Notes under the pieces: model-generated
Database searches by the model: none
Told to the model about the DNA's origin: nothing
The model's input: the letters and a program-made list of their open reading frames with translations, nothing else
Assembly: GCF_002355275.1 (NCBI RefSeq)
Contig: NZ_CP023449.1
Location: 1,342,001 to 1,406,000, forward strand
Direction of reading: 5' to 3'
Source of the DNA: Rhizorhabdus dicambivorans
GTDB lineage: Bacteria; Pseudomonadota; Alphaproteobacteria; Sphingomonadales; Sphingomonadaceae
DNA length: 64,000 bases
Program-made: the position numbers and the translations under genes
Shown: one piece after another, positions 19,118 through 26,565 of the stretch
How positions within the stretch are numbered: position 1 is the stretch's first letter
Layout: every line of letters starts with the position of its first letter

Positions 19118-19592
19118 GGATGTGGAGCACGCAGATCAGCGTGAACAGGCGCCGGGCAGTATCGAAATCCACTTCGATCTTGCCCTCGAGCCGTTCCTTG
19201 AGCAGCTGCGCCGCATCGTTGTGGACGCCGCGCCGCGCCATGTCGACCGTCTCGATCTGCTGCGCGGTCGAGGTCCGGATCGCCTGGAAATAGCTGTCGC
19301 AGATCGCGAAATAGTCCCTGATCGGGCGCCGGAAGCTGCCGAGGCCGAGGATCAGCGTCTCCAGCAGATCGTCGCTTTCCGCCTTGATGTCGATCGCGAG
19401 GCGGCCTTCCTCGACCCGCAGGCTGACCTTGAAGGGGCCGGCATAGCCTTGGGGGTAGGCCCGTTGCGGCTTGAAATAATTCTCCTCGAGCAGATCGAAG
19501 ATGGCGACGCGCCGCTCCTGCTCGACATCGGCATTGCGCCAGATGATCGTCTTGTCGTCGAGATCGATGGCGATGATGCGCGGATCGGACAT
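19110..19592 (-). CDS. UPF0262 family protein
   Basis: The 160-residue protein has the hallmark sequence of UPF0262 (PF06793): IIAIDLDDKTIIWRNADVEQERRVA, FDLLEENYFKP, and RPIRDYFAICDSYFQAIR. The family is largely alphaproteobacterial and of unknown function. Acidic and soluble, no signal peptide. It overlaps cdd by eight bases, so it is probably co-expressed with the pyrimidine deaminases. A small perfect hairpin lies directly upstream of its start. Confidence 0.9.
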   Translation of the reverse strand: MSDPRIIAIDLDDKTIIWRNADVEQERRVAIFDLLEENYFKPQRAYPQGYAGPFKVSLRVEEGRLAIDIKAESDDLLETLILGLGSFRRPIRDYFAICDSYFQAIRTSTAQQIETVDMARRGVHNDAAQLLKERLEGKIEVDFDTARRLFTLICVLHIRG

Positions 19593-19596
19593 GGGT

Positions 19597-19618
19597 GATC
19601 AGCCCTTAAAGGCTGATC
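19597..19618 (-). promoter_or_regulatory. hairpin in the leader of the UPF0262 gene
   Basis: GATCAGCC and GGCTGATC form a perfect 8-bp stem with loop CTTAAA, ending four bases before the start codon on the minus strand. Its position would cover the ribosome-binding site, so it could limit translation; this is inferred only from position. Confidence 0.4.
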
Positions 19619-19705
19619 GTCCGAGGTGGAAGCGCTTTGCGCTTTCGATCGAGGCGGTCGCCGCGCTCTCCTCGTCCGACCGCCCGGTCCGGCTCGGCCA
19701 CTAGC

Positions 19706-19749
19706 GAAAAAGAAAGGGAAGCATGCAGAGCGTGGGGCTCTGCATGCTT
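19706..19749 (-). terminator. intrinsic terminator after emrA
   Basis: A perfect 12-bp stem (AAGCATGCAGAG / CTCTGCATGCTT, loop of seven) at 19719-19749 is followed on the minus strand by CCCTTTCTTTTT. It lies 24 bases after the emrA stop and ends the marR-emrA transcript before the UPF0262 gene. Confidence 0.85.
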
Positions 19750-19773
19750 CGAGTTTGCCTCGGGGGGAGGAAC

Positions 19774-20823
19774 TCAATCCTTGGCGACGTGCACCGTGAC
19801 ATGGGCGCTCCAGCCGGCCACCAGCGGCCGGTCGAGCTTGTCGTCGATCTGGATGCGGACGGGGACGCGCTGGGTGACCTTCACCCAGTTGCCGGTGGCA
19901 TTCTGGGGAGGCAGCAGCGAGAATTGGGAGCCGGTGCCGGCGTTGATACCGACGACATGGCCGTGCAGGGTGCGGCCCGGCATCGCATCGACCTCTATGT
20001 CGGCGCGCTGGCCGACCCGAATCCGGTCGAGCTGGGTCTCCTTGAAATTGGCGTCGATCCAATAGCCGCGGTCGCTGACGATGTTCACCATCGGCAGCAT
20101 CTGGACCGCAATCGAGCCCGGCTGAAGTTTGTCCGCCTGGCTGATCCGGCCCTCGATCGGGGCGCGGACCTCGGTGCGGCTCAGGTCGAAGCGCGCCTTG
20201 TCGCGCATCGCCACCGCCGCCTCGATCTGCGGATGGGCGCCGTTGCGGGTGGCCAGCACCGCGCGGGCCGATTCGGCTTCCGAACGTGCCGACGCCTGCT
20301 GCGCCTGGGCCGCGGAGAGCCCCGCTTTGGCCGCGTCGTAATTGGCGCGGGTGGTGAAGCCGTGGGCAAGGAGTTCCTGCTGGCGGCGAAAGGTATCGCG
20401 CGCCAGGCTGACGTCCGATGCGCTCTTCTGCGTATCGGCCTCCTTGGCGTGATAGGTGCTTTGCAGCTGGGCGACGTTCAGCTCGGCATTGCCGACCGCG
20501 GCCTCGGCCTGGAGCAGCGCGATCCGATAGGGCTCGGCATCGAGGCGGAAGAGCAGGTCACCTTTGCGGACCTGCTGGTTCTCGGTGACGAACACTTCCG
20601 TCACGCGCCCGGCCACCTCGCTGCTCACCTCGACGACATGCGCATTGATCTGGGCGTTGTCGGTGGAGACGGTGCGTCCGCTGGTCAGCCAGAAATAGAG
20701 CCCTGCGGCGATCAGGACCAGCGGCAGCGAGACCATGAGCGCGATCTGGCTCGGCCCGCGCCGGCTTGGGGGGGACGGGGCCTCGATCTCCGAATCGGCG
20801 GCTATGCTGCGCATTTCGTTCAT
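19774..20823 (-). CDS. HlyD/EmrA-type membrane fusion protein
   Basis: The 349-residue protein has one membrane anchor at about 27-47 (IALMVSLPLVLIAAGLYFWL) and the EmrA signature VSTDNAQINAHVVEVSSEVAGRVTEV. A biotinyl-lipoyl hairpin with long alpha-helical coiled segments follows, and then a beta-barrel (VRAPIEGRISQADKLQPGS, GYWIDANFKETQL). EmrA proteins pair with the MFS exporter EmrB and an outer-membrane channel to expel drugs. No emrB is adjacent: the gene is followed by a terminator and unrelated genes. Its start overlaps the marR stop, giving a two-gene operon. Confidence 0.9.
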   Translation of the reverse strand: MNEMRSIAADSEIEAPSPPSRRGPSQIALMVSLPLVLIAAGLYFWLTSGRTVSTDNAQINAHVVEVSSEVAGRVTEVFVTENQQVRKGDLLFRLDAEPYRIALLQAEAAVGNAELNVAQLQSTYHAKEADTQKSASDVSLARDTFRRQQELLAHGFTTRANYDAAKAGLSAAQAQQASARSEAESARAVLATRNGAHPQIEAAVAMRDKARFDLSRTEVRAPIEGRISQADKLQPGSIAVQMLPMVNIVSDRGYWIDANFKETQLDRIRVGQRADIEVDAMPGRTLHGHVVGINAGTGSQFSLLPPQNATGNWVKVTQRVPVRIQIDDKLDRPLVAGWSAHVTVHVAKD

Positions 20824-21296
20824 TTCCGTGCCTCGGCGGTAACCGGCGCGTCACTGGATTCACCGGCGGCCCGGATATGCTCGCGAACGATGCTCAGCAG
20901 ATGCGTCAATTGCTCGCGCTGTTCGCCATTGAGGGGGGACAGCATATTTTCTTCCATCTCGTTCGCGATCTCGCCAAGCTCGTCGACCAGCGGCTTCGCC
21001 TTGTCGGTCAGGTGCAGCCTCCACACGCGGCGATCGGACGGATCGGCCCGCCGCTCGATCAGGCCCGCCTCGGCCATGCGGTCGACCATGCGGCACAGGG
21101 TGATCCGCTCGACATCGAGTAACTCGGCCAGCTCGCTCTGCGTAGGCGGGCTCTCGCTGCGTGCCAGGCTGATCAGCACGCGCCACTGGGCGCGCGTCGC
21201 GCCGCAGGAGCGCGCGCGGGCATCGAACCAATAGCGTGAACGTCGCGCGATATCGTGCATCAGAAACGACAGGCGACGACTCGTATCTGTGTGCAT
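20820..21296 (-). CDS. MarR family transcriptional regulator
   Basis: The 158-residue winged-helix protein contains SESPPTQSELAELLDVERITLCRMVDRMAEAGLIERRADPSDRRVWRL, the MarR recognition helix and wing. It very likely represses itself and the emrA gene it overlaps, releasing DNA when it binds a phenolic or hydrophobic ligand. ATG at 21296 is supported by the N-terminal RRLSFLMHDIARR pattern of homologs. A near-perfect palindrome and a sigma-70-like promoter lie immediately upstream, leaving almost no untranslated leader. Confidence 0.92.
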   Translation of the reverse strand: MHTDTSRRLSFLMHDIARRSRYWFDARARSCGATRAQWRVLISLARSESPPTQSELAELLDVERITLCRMVDRMAEAGLIERRADPSDRRVWRLHLTDKAKPLVDELGEIANEMEENMLSPLNGEQREQLTHLLSIVREHIRAAGESSDAPVTAEARK

Positions 21297-21303
21297 GCTT
21301 ACA

Positions 21304-21333
21304 ATTATGCAGGCTTGCAGTTCGAATTGCAAG
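21304..21333 (-). promoter_or_regulatory. marR-emrA promoter with palindromic operator
   Basis: Read on the minus strand, TTGCAA (21332-21327), a 17-base spacer and CATAAT (21309-21304) form a good -35/-10 pair. A 20-bp palindrome at 21314-21333 (half-sites CTTGCARTTC, one mismatch) covers the -35 and most of the spacer. A repressor bound there would block RNA polymerase. The predicted transcript starts about at the marR ATG. Confidence 0.6.
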
Positions 21334-21416
21334 TACGGAATATCCACAGAATGGTCCCCGTGCTTTTCTGGTGGGCCCGCTTGCGGCGAGGGCGCCGGCG
21401 GGGGATAATCGCGGTC

Positions 21417-22928
21417 ATGGTCGAAGCAGTTCGCGTCATCCCCCCCGTAGCCGCCGAGCCGCCGGCTCTCCCCCATAATATCGAGGCGGAGGCGGCGCTG
21501 CTCGGCGCGATGATGCTCGACAACCGGGTTGCGGAGGACGTGCAGGTCCGGTTGCGGGCCGATCATTTCTTCGAGCCGCTGCACGGCCGCATCTATGAGG
21601 CGATCCTGAAGCTCGTCGATCGCAACATGCTGGCGACGCCAGTCACCCTGCGCCCGATGTTCGAGGGTGATGCTGGCATGCGCGAGCTGGGCGGGCCGGC
21701 CTATCTGGCACAGCTCACGGGCAGCGGCGCGGCGCTGATCGGCGCGCGAGACTTCGCCAACCAGATCTACGACCTGGCCCTGCTGCGCGCACTGGTCGGG
21801 GTCGGGCGGGGCATGGTCGAGGGCGCGCTCGACACCTCGGAGGAGGTCGATCCCAAGAGCCAGATCGAGCAGGCCGAGGTCGCGCTCTACAAGGTCGCCG
21901 AGCAGGGCGGCGAGGAAGGCAGCGTCAAGAGCTTCGCCCAGGCGACCAAGATGGTCATCGAGACGGCGAGCGCGGCGCTCAACTCGGGCGGGCATGTCGC
22001 CGGCATCACCACCGGGCTCGAGCGGCTCAACGCGAAGATCGGCGGTCTGCATCCGTCCGACCTCATCATCCTCGCCGGCCGTCCGGGCATGGGCAAGACC
22101 TCGCTCGCCACCAACATCGCGTTCAACGCGGCGATCCGCTATGTCCGCGACCAGGAGGATGGGATCGCCCATTCGGTCGGCGCGCCGGTCGCCTTCTTCA
22201 GCCTGGAAATGTCGGCCGACCAGCTCGCGGGCCGTATCCTGTCGGAGCAGGCGGAGATCAGCTCCGAGCAGATCCGCATGGGCAAGATCAGCCATGCCGA
22301 GTTCACCAACTTCGCCCGGGCGGCACAGAATCTGGAGAATCTGCCGCTCTATATCGACGATACGCCCGGCCTCACCATCGCCGCCCTGCGCACCCGCGCG
22401 CGGCGGCTGAAGCGGCAGCGGGGGATCGGCGTGATCATCGTCGACTATCTCCAGCTGCTCACCGGATCGGGCAAGGCGTCCGACGCCAACCGCGTGCAGG
22501 AGATCTCCGAGATCAGCCGCGGCCTCAAGACGCTGGCCAAGGAGCTGAGCGTGCCGGTGATCGCGCTTTCGCAGCTCAGCCGCGCGGTCGAGCAGCGCGA
22601 GAACAAGAAGCCGGTGCTGTCCGACCTGCGCGAATCGGGATCGATCGAGCAGGACGCGGACATGGTGTGGTTCGTCTATCGCGAGGAATATTACCTCAAC
22701 CTGCTGAGCCCCAAGCCGGCGTCGGTGGAGGCGGGGGACAGCGCGGTCGAGGTGGCGGCGTTCGAGGAATGGAAGATCAAGATGGAGCGCGCCCACAACC
22801 GCGCCGAGATGATCATCGCCAAGCAGCGCCACGGCTCGACCGGCTCGATTCCGCTGAAATTCGAGAGCCGCTTCACCAAATTCTCGGATCTCGCCGACGA
22901 GTATTACCAGCCCGTCGACTATGATTGA
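21417..22928 (+). CDS. dnaB: replicative DNA helicase DnaB
   Basis: The 503-residue length fits DnaB. The N-terminal domain begins PPALPHNIEAEAALLGAMMLD. The RecA-like C-terminal domain has Walker A GRPGMGKTSLA, the Walker B/H2-type region IIVDYLQLL, RESGSIEQDADMV, and the KQRHGSTGSI finger. It unwinds DNA at the replication fork as a hexamer and interacts with DnaG. Start ATG 21417 removes an implausible N-terminal extension. It is divergent from marR, with about 120 bases between them. Confidence 0.96.
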   Translation: MVEAVRVIPPVAAEPPALPHNIEAEAALLGAMMLDNRVAEDVQVRLRADHFFEPLHGRIYEAILKLVDRNMLATPVTLRPMFEGDAGMRELGGPAYLAQLTGSGAALIGARDFANQIYDLALLRALVGVGRGMVEGALDTSEEVDPKSQIEQAEVALYKVAEQGGEEGSVKSFAQATKMVIETASAALNSGGHVAGITTGLERLNAKIGGLHPSDLIILAGRPGMGKTSLATNIAFNAAIRYVRDQEDGIAHSVGAPVAFFSLEMSADQLAGRILSEQAEISSEQIRMGKISHAEFTNFARAAQNLENLPLYIDDTPGLTIAALRTRARRLKRQRGIGVIIVDYLQLLTGSGKASDANRVQEISEISRGLKTLAKELSVPVIALSQLSRAVEQRENKKPVLSDLRESGSIEQDADMVWFVYREEYYLNLLSPKPASVEAGDSAVEVAAFEEWKIKMERAHNRAEMIIAKQRHGSTGSIPLKFESRFTKFSDLADEYYQPVDYD

Positions 22929-23047
22929 GCGGGCGCCGTAGCGTCACTTTCCGCCTGGTGCGCCGCCCCGAAATCCGCGCGTGACAAGCGCCGTCCATTA
23001 TGTTCATCTTGCCGTAATAATCCGCGAAAAGCGGGTAATCGGTGGGG

Positions 23048-23155
23048 ATGAGGATGGAACGGATCGACCTGATGATGGACCGCGTGCTGGTGATCGCGGT
23101 GCTCTGCCTGCCTTTCTACATGATCTACAAATTCGGGTTGATGTTCACCAGCTGA
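23048..23155 (+). CDS. candidate 35-residue single-pass membrane protein
   Basis: A short frame of 35 codons reads MRMERIDLMMDRVLVIAV at its start and ends MFTS. The hydrophobic core (VLVIAVLCLPFYMIYKFGLMF) would form one transmembrane helix, with charged residues on the N side. Start could also be ATG 23054. GGTGGGG sits directly before the first ATG, a poorly spaced Shine-Dalgarno-like sequence. It lies alone between dnaB and the cysH end. No homolog is known to me, so coding is plausible but unproven. Confidence 0.45.
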   Translation: MRMERIDLMMDRVLVIAVLCLPFYMIYKFGLMFTS

Positions 23156-23173
23156 GCCCAACCCTTCCGCGGA

Positions 23174-23938
23174 TCAGAACACCGGCTCTTCGCCGGGGCG
23201 GACGATGGGTTCGCCGTGGATGCCGCATTCGACCTTGTCCCAGCCGCGCCAGCGGCCCGCGCGCGGATCTTCGCCCGGCTTGACGACGCTGGTGCAGGGC
23301 GCGCAGCCGATCGACAGATAGCCCTGCGCCTCCAGCGGATGGCGCGGCAGCTGGCGCGCCTCGAACCAGCCGTCGAGATCGGGCTTGCTCCAGTCGGCCA
23401 GCGGATTGAACTTGATGCGGTCGCCATCCAGCTCGAACCGGTTGATGTTGGCGCGGGTCGCGGCCTGGAAGCCCTTGCGGCCGGTGATCGAGGCGTCGAG
23501 GTCCTTCATCGCGGCGGCGAGCGGCAGCACCTTGCGGATCTCGCAGCAGCCGTCGGGATCATAGGACCAGCGCAGCCCGGTCGCGTCCTTCGCCTCGATC
23601 GTCGCGGCCTCGGGCGCGACGTTGCGCACCCCGGTCAGCCCCAGCCGCTCGACCAGCGTGTCGCGATAGGCAAGCGTCTCGGGGAACATCTTGCCGGTGT
23701 CGAGGAAGATCACCGGGGTGGCGGGATCGACCATCGCGACGAGATCGAGCAGCACCGCCGATTCCGTGCCGAAGGAGGAGACGACCGCGAGCCGGCCCAG
23801 CAGCCCCTCCGCGATCACCGCGCGGATCACCTCCTGGGTCGGCACCCCTTCGAAGCGCGCGTTGAGACGCGCGACATCGTCCGCGGTGAAACGCGGTGCG
23901 GTGTCGATCCGGTCGATGCGGCGGGCGGGCTCAGCCAT
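23174..23938 (-). CDS. cysH: assimilatory adenylyl-sulfate (APS) reductase
   Basis: The 254-residue protein has the PAPS/APS reductase fold (SSFGTESAVLLDLVAMV, FLDTGKMFPETLAY) plus Cys131-Cys132 (DGCCEIRK) and Cys212-x-x-Cys215 (GCAPCTS). This CC/CxxC pattern ligates a [4Fe-4S] cluster and marks the APS-using type rather than E. coli-like PAPS reductase. The catalytic cysteine is in VECGIHG (about 238). It reduces APS to sulfite. It is the last gene of the cobA-DUF2849-cysI-DUF934-cysH run, five bases after DUF934. Confidence 0.93.
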   Translation of the reverse strand: MAEPARRIDRIDTAPRFTADDVARLNARFEGVPTQEVIRAVIAEGLLGRLAVVSSFGTESAVLLDLVAMVDPATPVIFLDTGKMFPETLAYRDTLVERLGLTGVRNVAPEAATIEAKDATGLRWSYDPDGCCEIRKVLPLAAAMKDLDASITGRKGFQAATRANINRFELDGDRIKFNPLADWSKPDLDGWFEARQLPRHPLEAQGYLSIGCAPCTSVVKPGEDPRAGRWRGWDKVECGIHGEPIVRPGEEPVF

Positions 23939-23943
23939 CGATG

Positions 23944-24381
23944 TCAGCCGTGCACCGGCGCACTGCGGCGCGCCCATACCGGCGCGCGCCCGTCGACCGT
24001 CTTCTGATAGACATTGTCGTAGAGCGCCGAGAGCCTGGCGAGCACGTCGCGATCGACCTCCGCCTCGCTGAGGATCGCGTCGAAGCCGCAGCGGCGCAGC
24101 GGGTTGATCTGGTCGACGAGGATGTCCCCCGCCGCGCGCAGCTCCCCGGTATAGCCGGCCTCGCGCAGGATGCTGCCGGTCGAAAAGCCCCGCCCGTCGC
24201 GGAATTTGGGGAAGGACACCTCGATCAGCGACAGCCGGCCGAGATGCGGGATCAGCGCGCGCGGATCGTCGTCGGGCTCGAGCCGGACGGCGGTGGCGTT
24301 GCCCTGCTCGAGGAAGCCTTCGAGCGTGACGGAGGGCTCTTCGTGGGCGTCGTCGTCGCGGAAGCGGATCAGATCAGCCAT
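23944..24381 (-). CDS. DUF934 family protein (sulfur assimilation operon)
   Basis: The 145-residue protein matches the DUF934 pattern: NATAVRLEPDDDPRALIPHLGRLSLIEVSFPKFRDGRGFSTGSILRE, GYTGELRAAGDILVDQ, and the C-terminal FDAILSEAEVD. DUF934 proteins always travel with cysI and cysH and may support sulfite reduction, but their biochemical activity is unknown. Start ATG 24381 follows the family's MADLIRF-type opening. A REP-like inverted repeat sits between its start and the cysI stop. Confidence 0.88.
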   Translation of the reverse strand: MADLIRFRDDDAHEEPSVTLEGFLEQGNATAVRLEPDDDPRALIPHLGRLSLIEVSFPKFRDGRGFSTGSILREAGYTGELRAAGDILVDQINPLRRCGFDAILSEAEVDRDVLARLSALYDNVYQKTVDGRAPVWARRSAPVHG

Positions 24382-24397
24382 GCATGTTCTCTTCTTC

Positions 24398-24481
24398 GTC
24401 ACCCCGGACTTGATCCGGGGTCCAGCTGCTCTTGCCCGCGTTCGAAGAAGAAGCGGGATCCCGGATCAAGTCCGGGATGAC
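24398..24481. repeat. paired inverted palindromic repeat, family B
   Basis: The unit GTCACCCCGGACTTGATCCGGGG at 24398 recurs in reverse complement (with few differences) ending at 24481, 30-odd bases apart. It occupies the cysI-DUF934 gap inside the sulfur operon. The same family recurs at 31224, 44021 and 46542. Confidence 0.85.
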
Positions 24482-24506
24482 GGGGAGGGGGGTGGGGGCG
24501 TGGCGA

Positions 24507-26141
24507 TCACCCATAGATCGCCTCCTTGAACGGCGCCTCGCCGACGCGGCGATAGGTGTCGAGGAAGCGTTCGCCCTCGCTGCGCAGGTCCGTGTAGACG
24601 GTCAGCGCCTTTTCGACCGCGTCGACCACGCCGTCTTCCGAGAAGCCGGGGCCGATGATCTTGGCGAGGCTGGCGTCCTCGGCGCCCGAGCCGCCGAAGC
24701 TGAGCTGGTAATTCTCCTCGCCCTTACGATCGACGCCGAGGATGCCGATATGGCCGGCATGGTGGTGGCCGCAGGCGTTGATGCAGCCCGAGATCTTCAG
24801 CTTGACCTCGCCCAGGTCGCGCTGGCGATCGAGATCGGCGAAGCGCTTGGCGATCTTCTGCGCCAGCGGGATCGAGCGGGCATTGGCCAGCGCGCAATAA
24901 TCGAGGCCCGGGCAGGCGATGATGTCGCCGATCAGATCGAGGTTGGGCGTCGCGAGGCCGGCGGCGTCGAGCTTCTGCCAGATGGTGTAGAGGTCCGCCT
25001 TCCTGACATGCGGCAGCACGACATTCTGGGCATGGGTGATGCGCAGCTCGTCGAAGCTGTACGCCTCGGCAATGTCGGCCATCAGGTCGATCTGCGCGGA
25101 GGAAGCGTCGCCGGGAATGCCGTCGGTCGGCTTCAGGCTGATGTTGACGATCGCATAGCCCGGCGCCTTGTGGGCGGCGACCTGCCGGTCGACCCAGGCG
25201 GCGAAGGCGGGATCGCTGCGGTCGATCTCGTCGGACAGGCCGGTTTCGAAGGCGGGCGGCGCGAAGCCGGCGGCGATCCGATCGAACTCCTCCTGCGGCG
25301 CGTCGAGGCCGAGCGTCTGGGTGTGGAGGAATTCCTCCTCGACCTGGCGGCGATATTCGTCGGCGCCCAGTTCATGGACGAGGATCTTGATCCGCGCCTT
25401 GTAGAGATTGTCGCGGCGGCCGAAGCGGTTGTAGACGCGCAGGCACGCCTCCAGATAGCTGATCAGCTGCGCCTTGGGCAGGAACTCGCGGATCACCGGG
25501 GCGACCATCGGGGTGCGGCCCATGCCGCCGCCGACGAAGACGCGGAAGCCAACCTCGCCCGCGTCGTTGCGGACGATCTGCAGGCCGATGTCGTGGAGCT
25601 TGACCGCCGAGCGGTCCTCCTCCGCCGCGATCACCGCGATCTTGAACTTGCGTGGCAGGAAGATGAACTCGGGGTGGAAGGTGCTCCACTGGCGCAGCAG
25701 CTCGGCCCAGGGGCGCGGATCCTCGATCTCATGCGCGTCGGCGCCGGCATATTGATCCGACGAGATATTGCGGATGCAATTGCCGCTGGTCTGGATGGCA
25801 TGCATCTGGACGGTGGCGAGCTGGGCGAGGATATCGGGCGCGTCGGCGAGCTTGATCCAGTTGAACTGGAGGTTCTGCCGGGTGGTGAAATGCCCGTAAT
25901 TCTTGTCGTAGGTGCGCGCGATATGCGCCAGCATCCGCATCTGCGCACCCGACAGCGTGCCATAGGGGATGGCGACGCGCAGCATATAGGCATGGAGCTG
26001 GAGATAGAGGCCGTTCATCAGCCGCAGCGGCTTGAACTGGTCCTCGCTCAGCTCCCCGGCGAGGCGGCGGTTGGTCTGATCGCGGAATTCCTCGACGCGG
26101 GCGTCGACGATCGCCTGATCATAATCATCATAGCGGTACAT
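24507..26141 (-). CDS. cysI: sulfite reductase hemoprotein (nitrite/sulfite reductase family)
   Basis: The 544-residue protein has the siroheme/[4Fe-4S] ligands ACPGLDYC (about Cys409, Cys415) and SGCINACGHHHAGHIGILG (about Cys451, Cys455). The two ferredoxin-like half domains are also visible (TTRQNLQFNWIKL, GGGMGRTPM). It reduces sulfite to sulfide in the cytoplasm. No cysJ flavoprotein is present in the window, so the electron donor may be ferredoxin or encoded elsewhere. Both flanking gaps contain inverted repeats. It belongs to the cobA-DUF2849-cysI-DUF934-cysH cluster. Confidence 0.94.
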   Translation of the reverse strand: MYRYDDYDQAIVDARVEEFRDQTNRRLAGELSEDQFKPLRLMNGLYLQLHAYMLRVAIPYGTLSGAQMRMLAHIARTYDKNYGHFTTRQNLQFNWIKLADAPDILAQLATVQMHAIQTSGNCIRNISSDQYAGADAHEIEDPRPWAELLRQWSTFHPEFIFLPRKFKIAVIAAEEDRSAVKLHDIGLQIVRNDAGEVGFRVFVGGGMGRTPMVAPVIREFLPKAQLISYLEACLRVYNRFGRRDNLYKARIKILVHELGADEYRRQVEEEFLHTQTLGLDAPQEEFDRIAAGFAPPAFETGLSDEIDRSDPAFAAWVDRQVAAHKAPGYAIVNISLKPTDGIPGDASSAQIDLMADIAEAYSFDELRITHAQNVVLPHVRKADLYTIWQKLDAAGLATPNLDLIGDIIACPGLDYCALANARSIPLAQKIAKRFADLDRQRDLGEVKLKISGCINACGHHHAGHIGILGVDRKGEENYQLSFGGSGAEDASLAKIIGPGFSEDGVVDAVEKALTVYTDLRSEGERFLDTYRRVGEAPFKEAIYG

Positions 26142-26157
26142 CAGCTAATACCGTTCC

Positions 26158-26225
26158 GTTTGTCCCGAGCGAAGTCGAGGGACGTGAGCTGGGTGGATCG
26201 TGTCTCGACTTCGCTCGACACGAAC
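26158..26225. repeat. paired inverted repeat, family D, in the DUF2849-cysI gap
   Basis: GTTTGTCCCGAGCGAAGTCG at 26158 pairs with the reverse complement of GTGTCTCGACTTCGCTCGAC ending at 26225, 16 bases apart, over about 26 bases with a few mismatches. It fills most of the 127-base gap between DUF2849 and cysI. Similar GAGCGAAGTCGAG motifs are widespread as intergenic repeats in sphingomonads. Confidence 0.8.
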
Positions 26226-26268
26226 GGGATGGGGGGAAGAGGACGGGACAGGCCGGGCGAGCGCGTCA

Positions 26269-26565
26269 TCAGATCACCCACTCGCCGATCGTGGGATCGG
26301 CGGGCTTGAGGCCGAGATCGGGCCGCACGGTGGGCCCGACCGCGCGGATGCGGTCCTTGATGTGCGCGGGGCGGGGGCCGGCTTCGGTCTGTTCGGCCTG
26401 GATCACATAGGGGCCGTTGACGCGGCGGGCGGCCTCCTCGGTCGCGGCGATCGCCTCGCCATGGCCGTCGACATCGACCGCATGCTCGACATGGCGCGAC
26501 CAGCCATCGCCGGTCCACCAGATCACGTCCCCCGTGACCAGATCATTCCCCGTTAATATCTTCAC
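26269..26565 (-). CDS. DUF2849 family protein (sulfur operon)
   Basis: The 98-residue protein begins MKILTGNDLVTGDVIWWTGDGWSRHVEHAVDVDG. This DUF2849 pattern (LtgNdL..GdvvWw) is found next to sulfite reductase genes in alphaproteobacteria. Function unknown; it is thought to be linked with siroheme or sulfite reductase. GTG start at 26565 overlaps the cobA stop by four bases, so translation is coupled to cobA. Confidence 0.85.
   Translation of the reverse strand: MKILTGNDLVTGDVIWWTGDGWSRHVEHAVDVDGHGEAIAATEEAARRVNGPYVIQAEQTEAGPRPAHIKDRIRAVGPTVRPDLGLKPADPTIGEWVI

Noticed and set aside
22929-23047. tRNA or other RNA gene in the dnaB-cysH gap
   Set aside because: No cloverleaf, no conserved tRNA boxes and no strong folded element beyond short GC palindromes.
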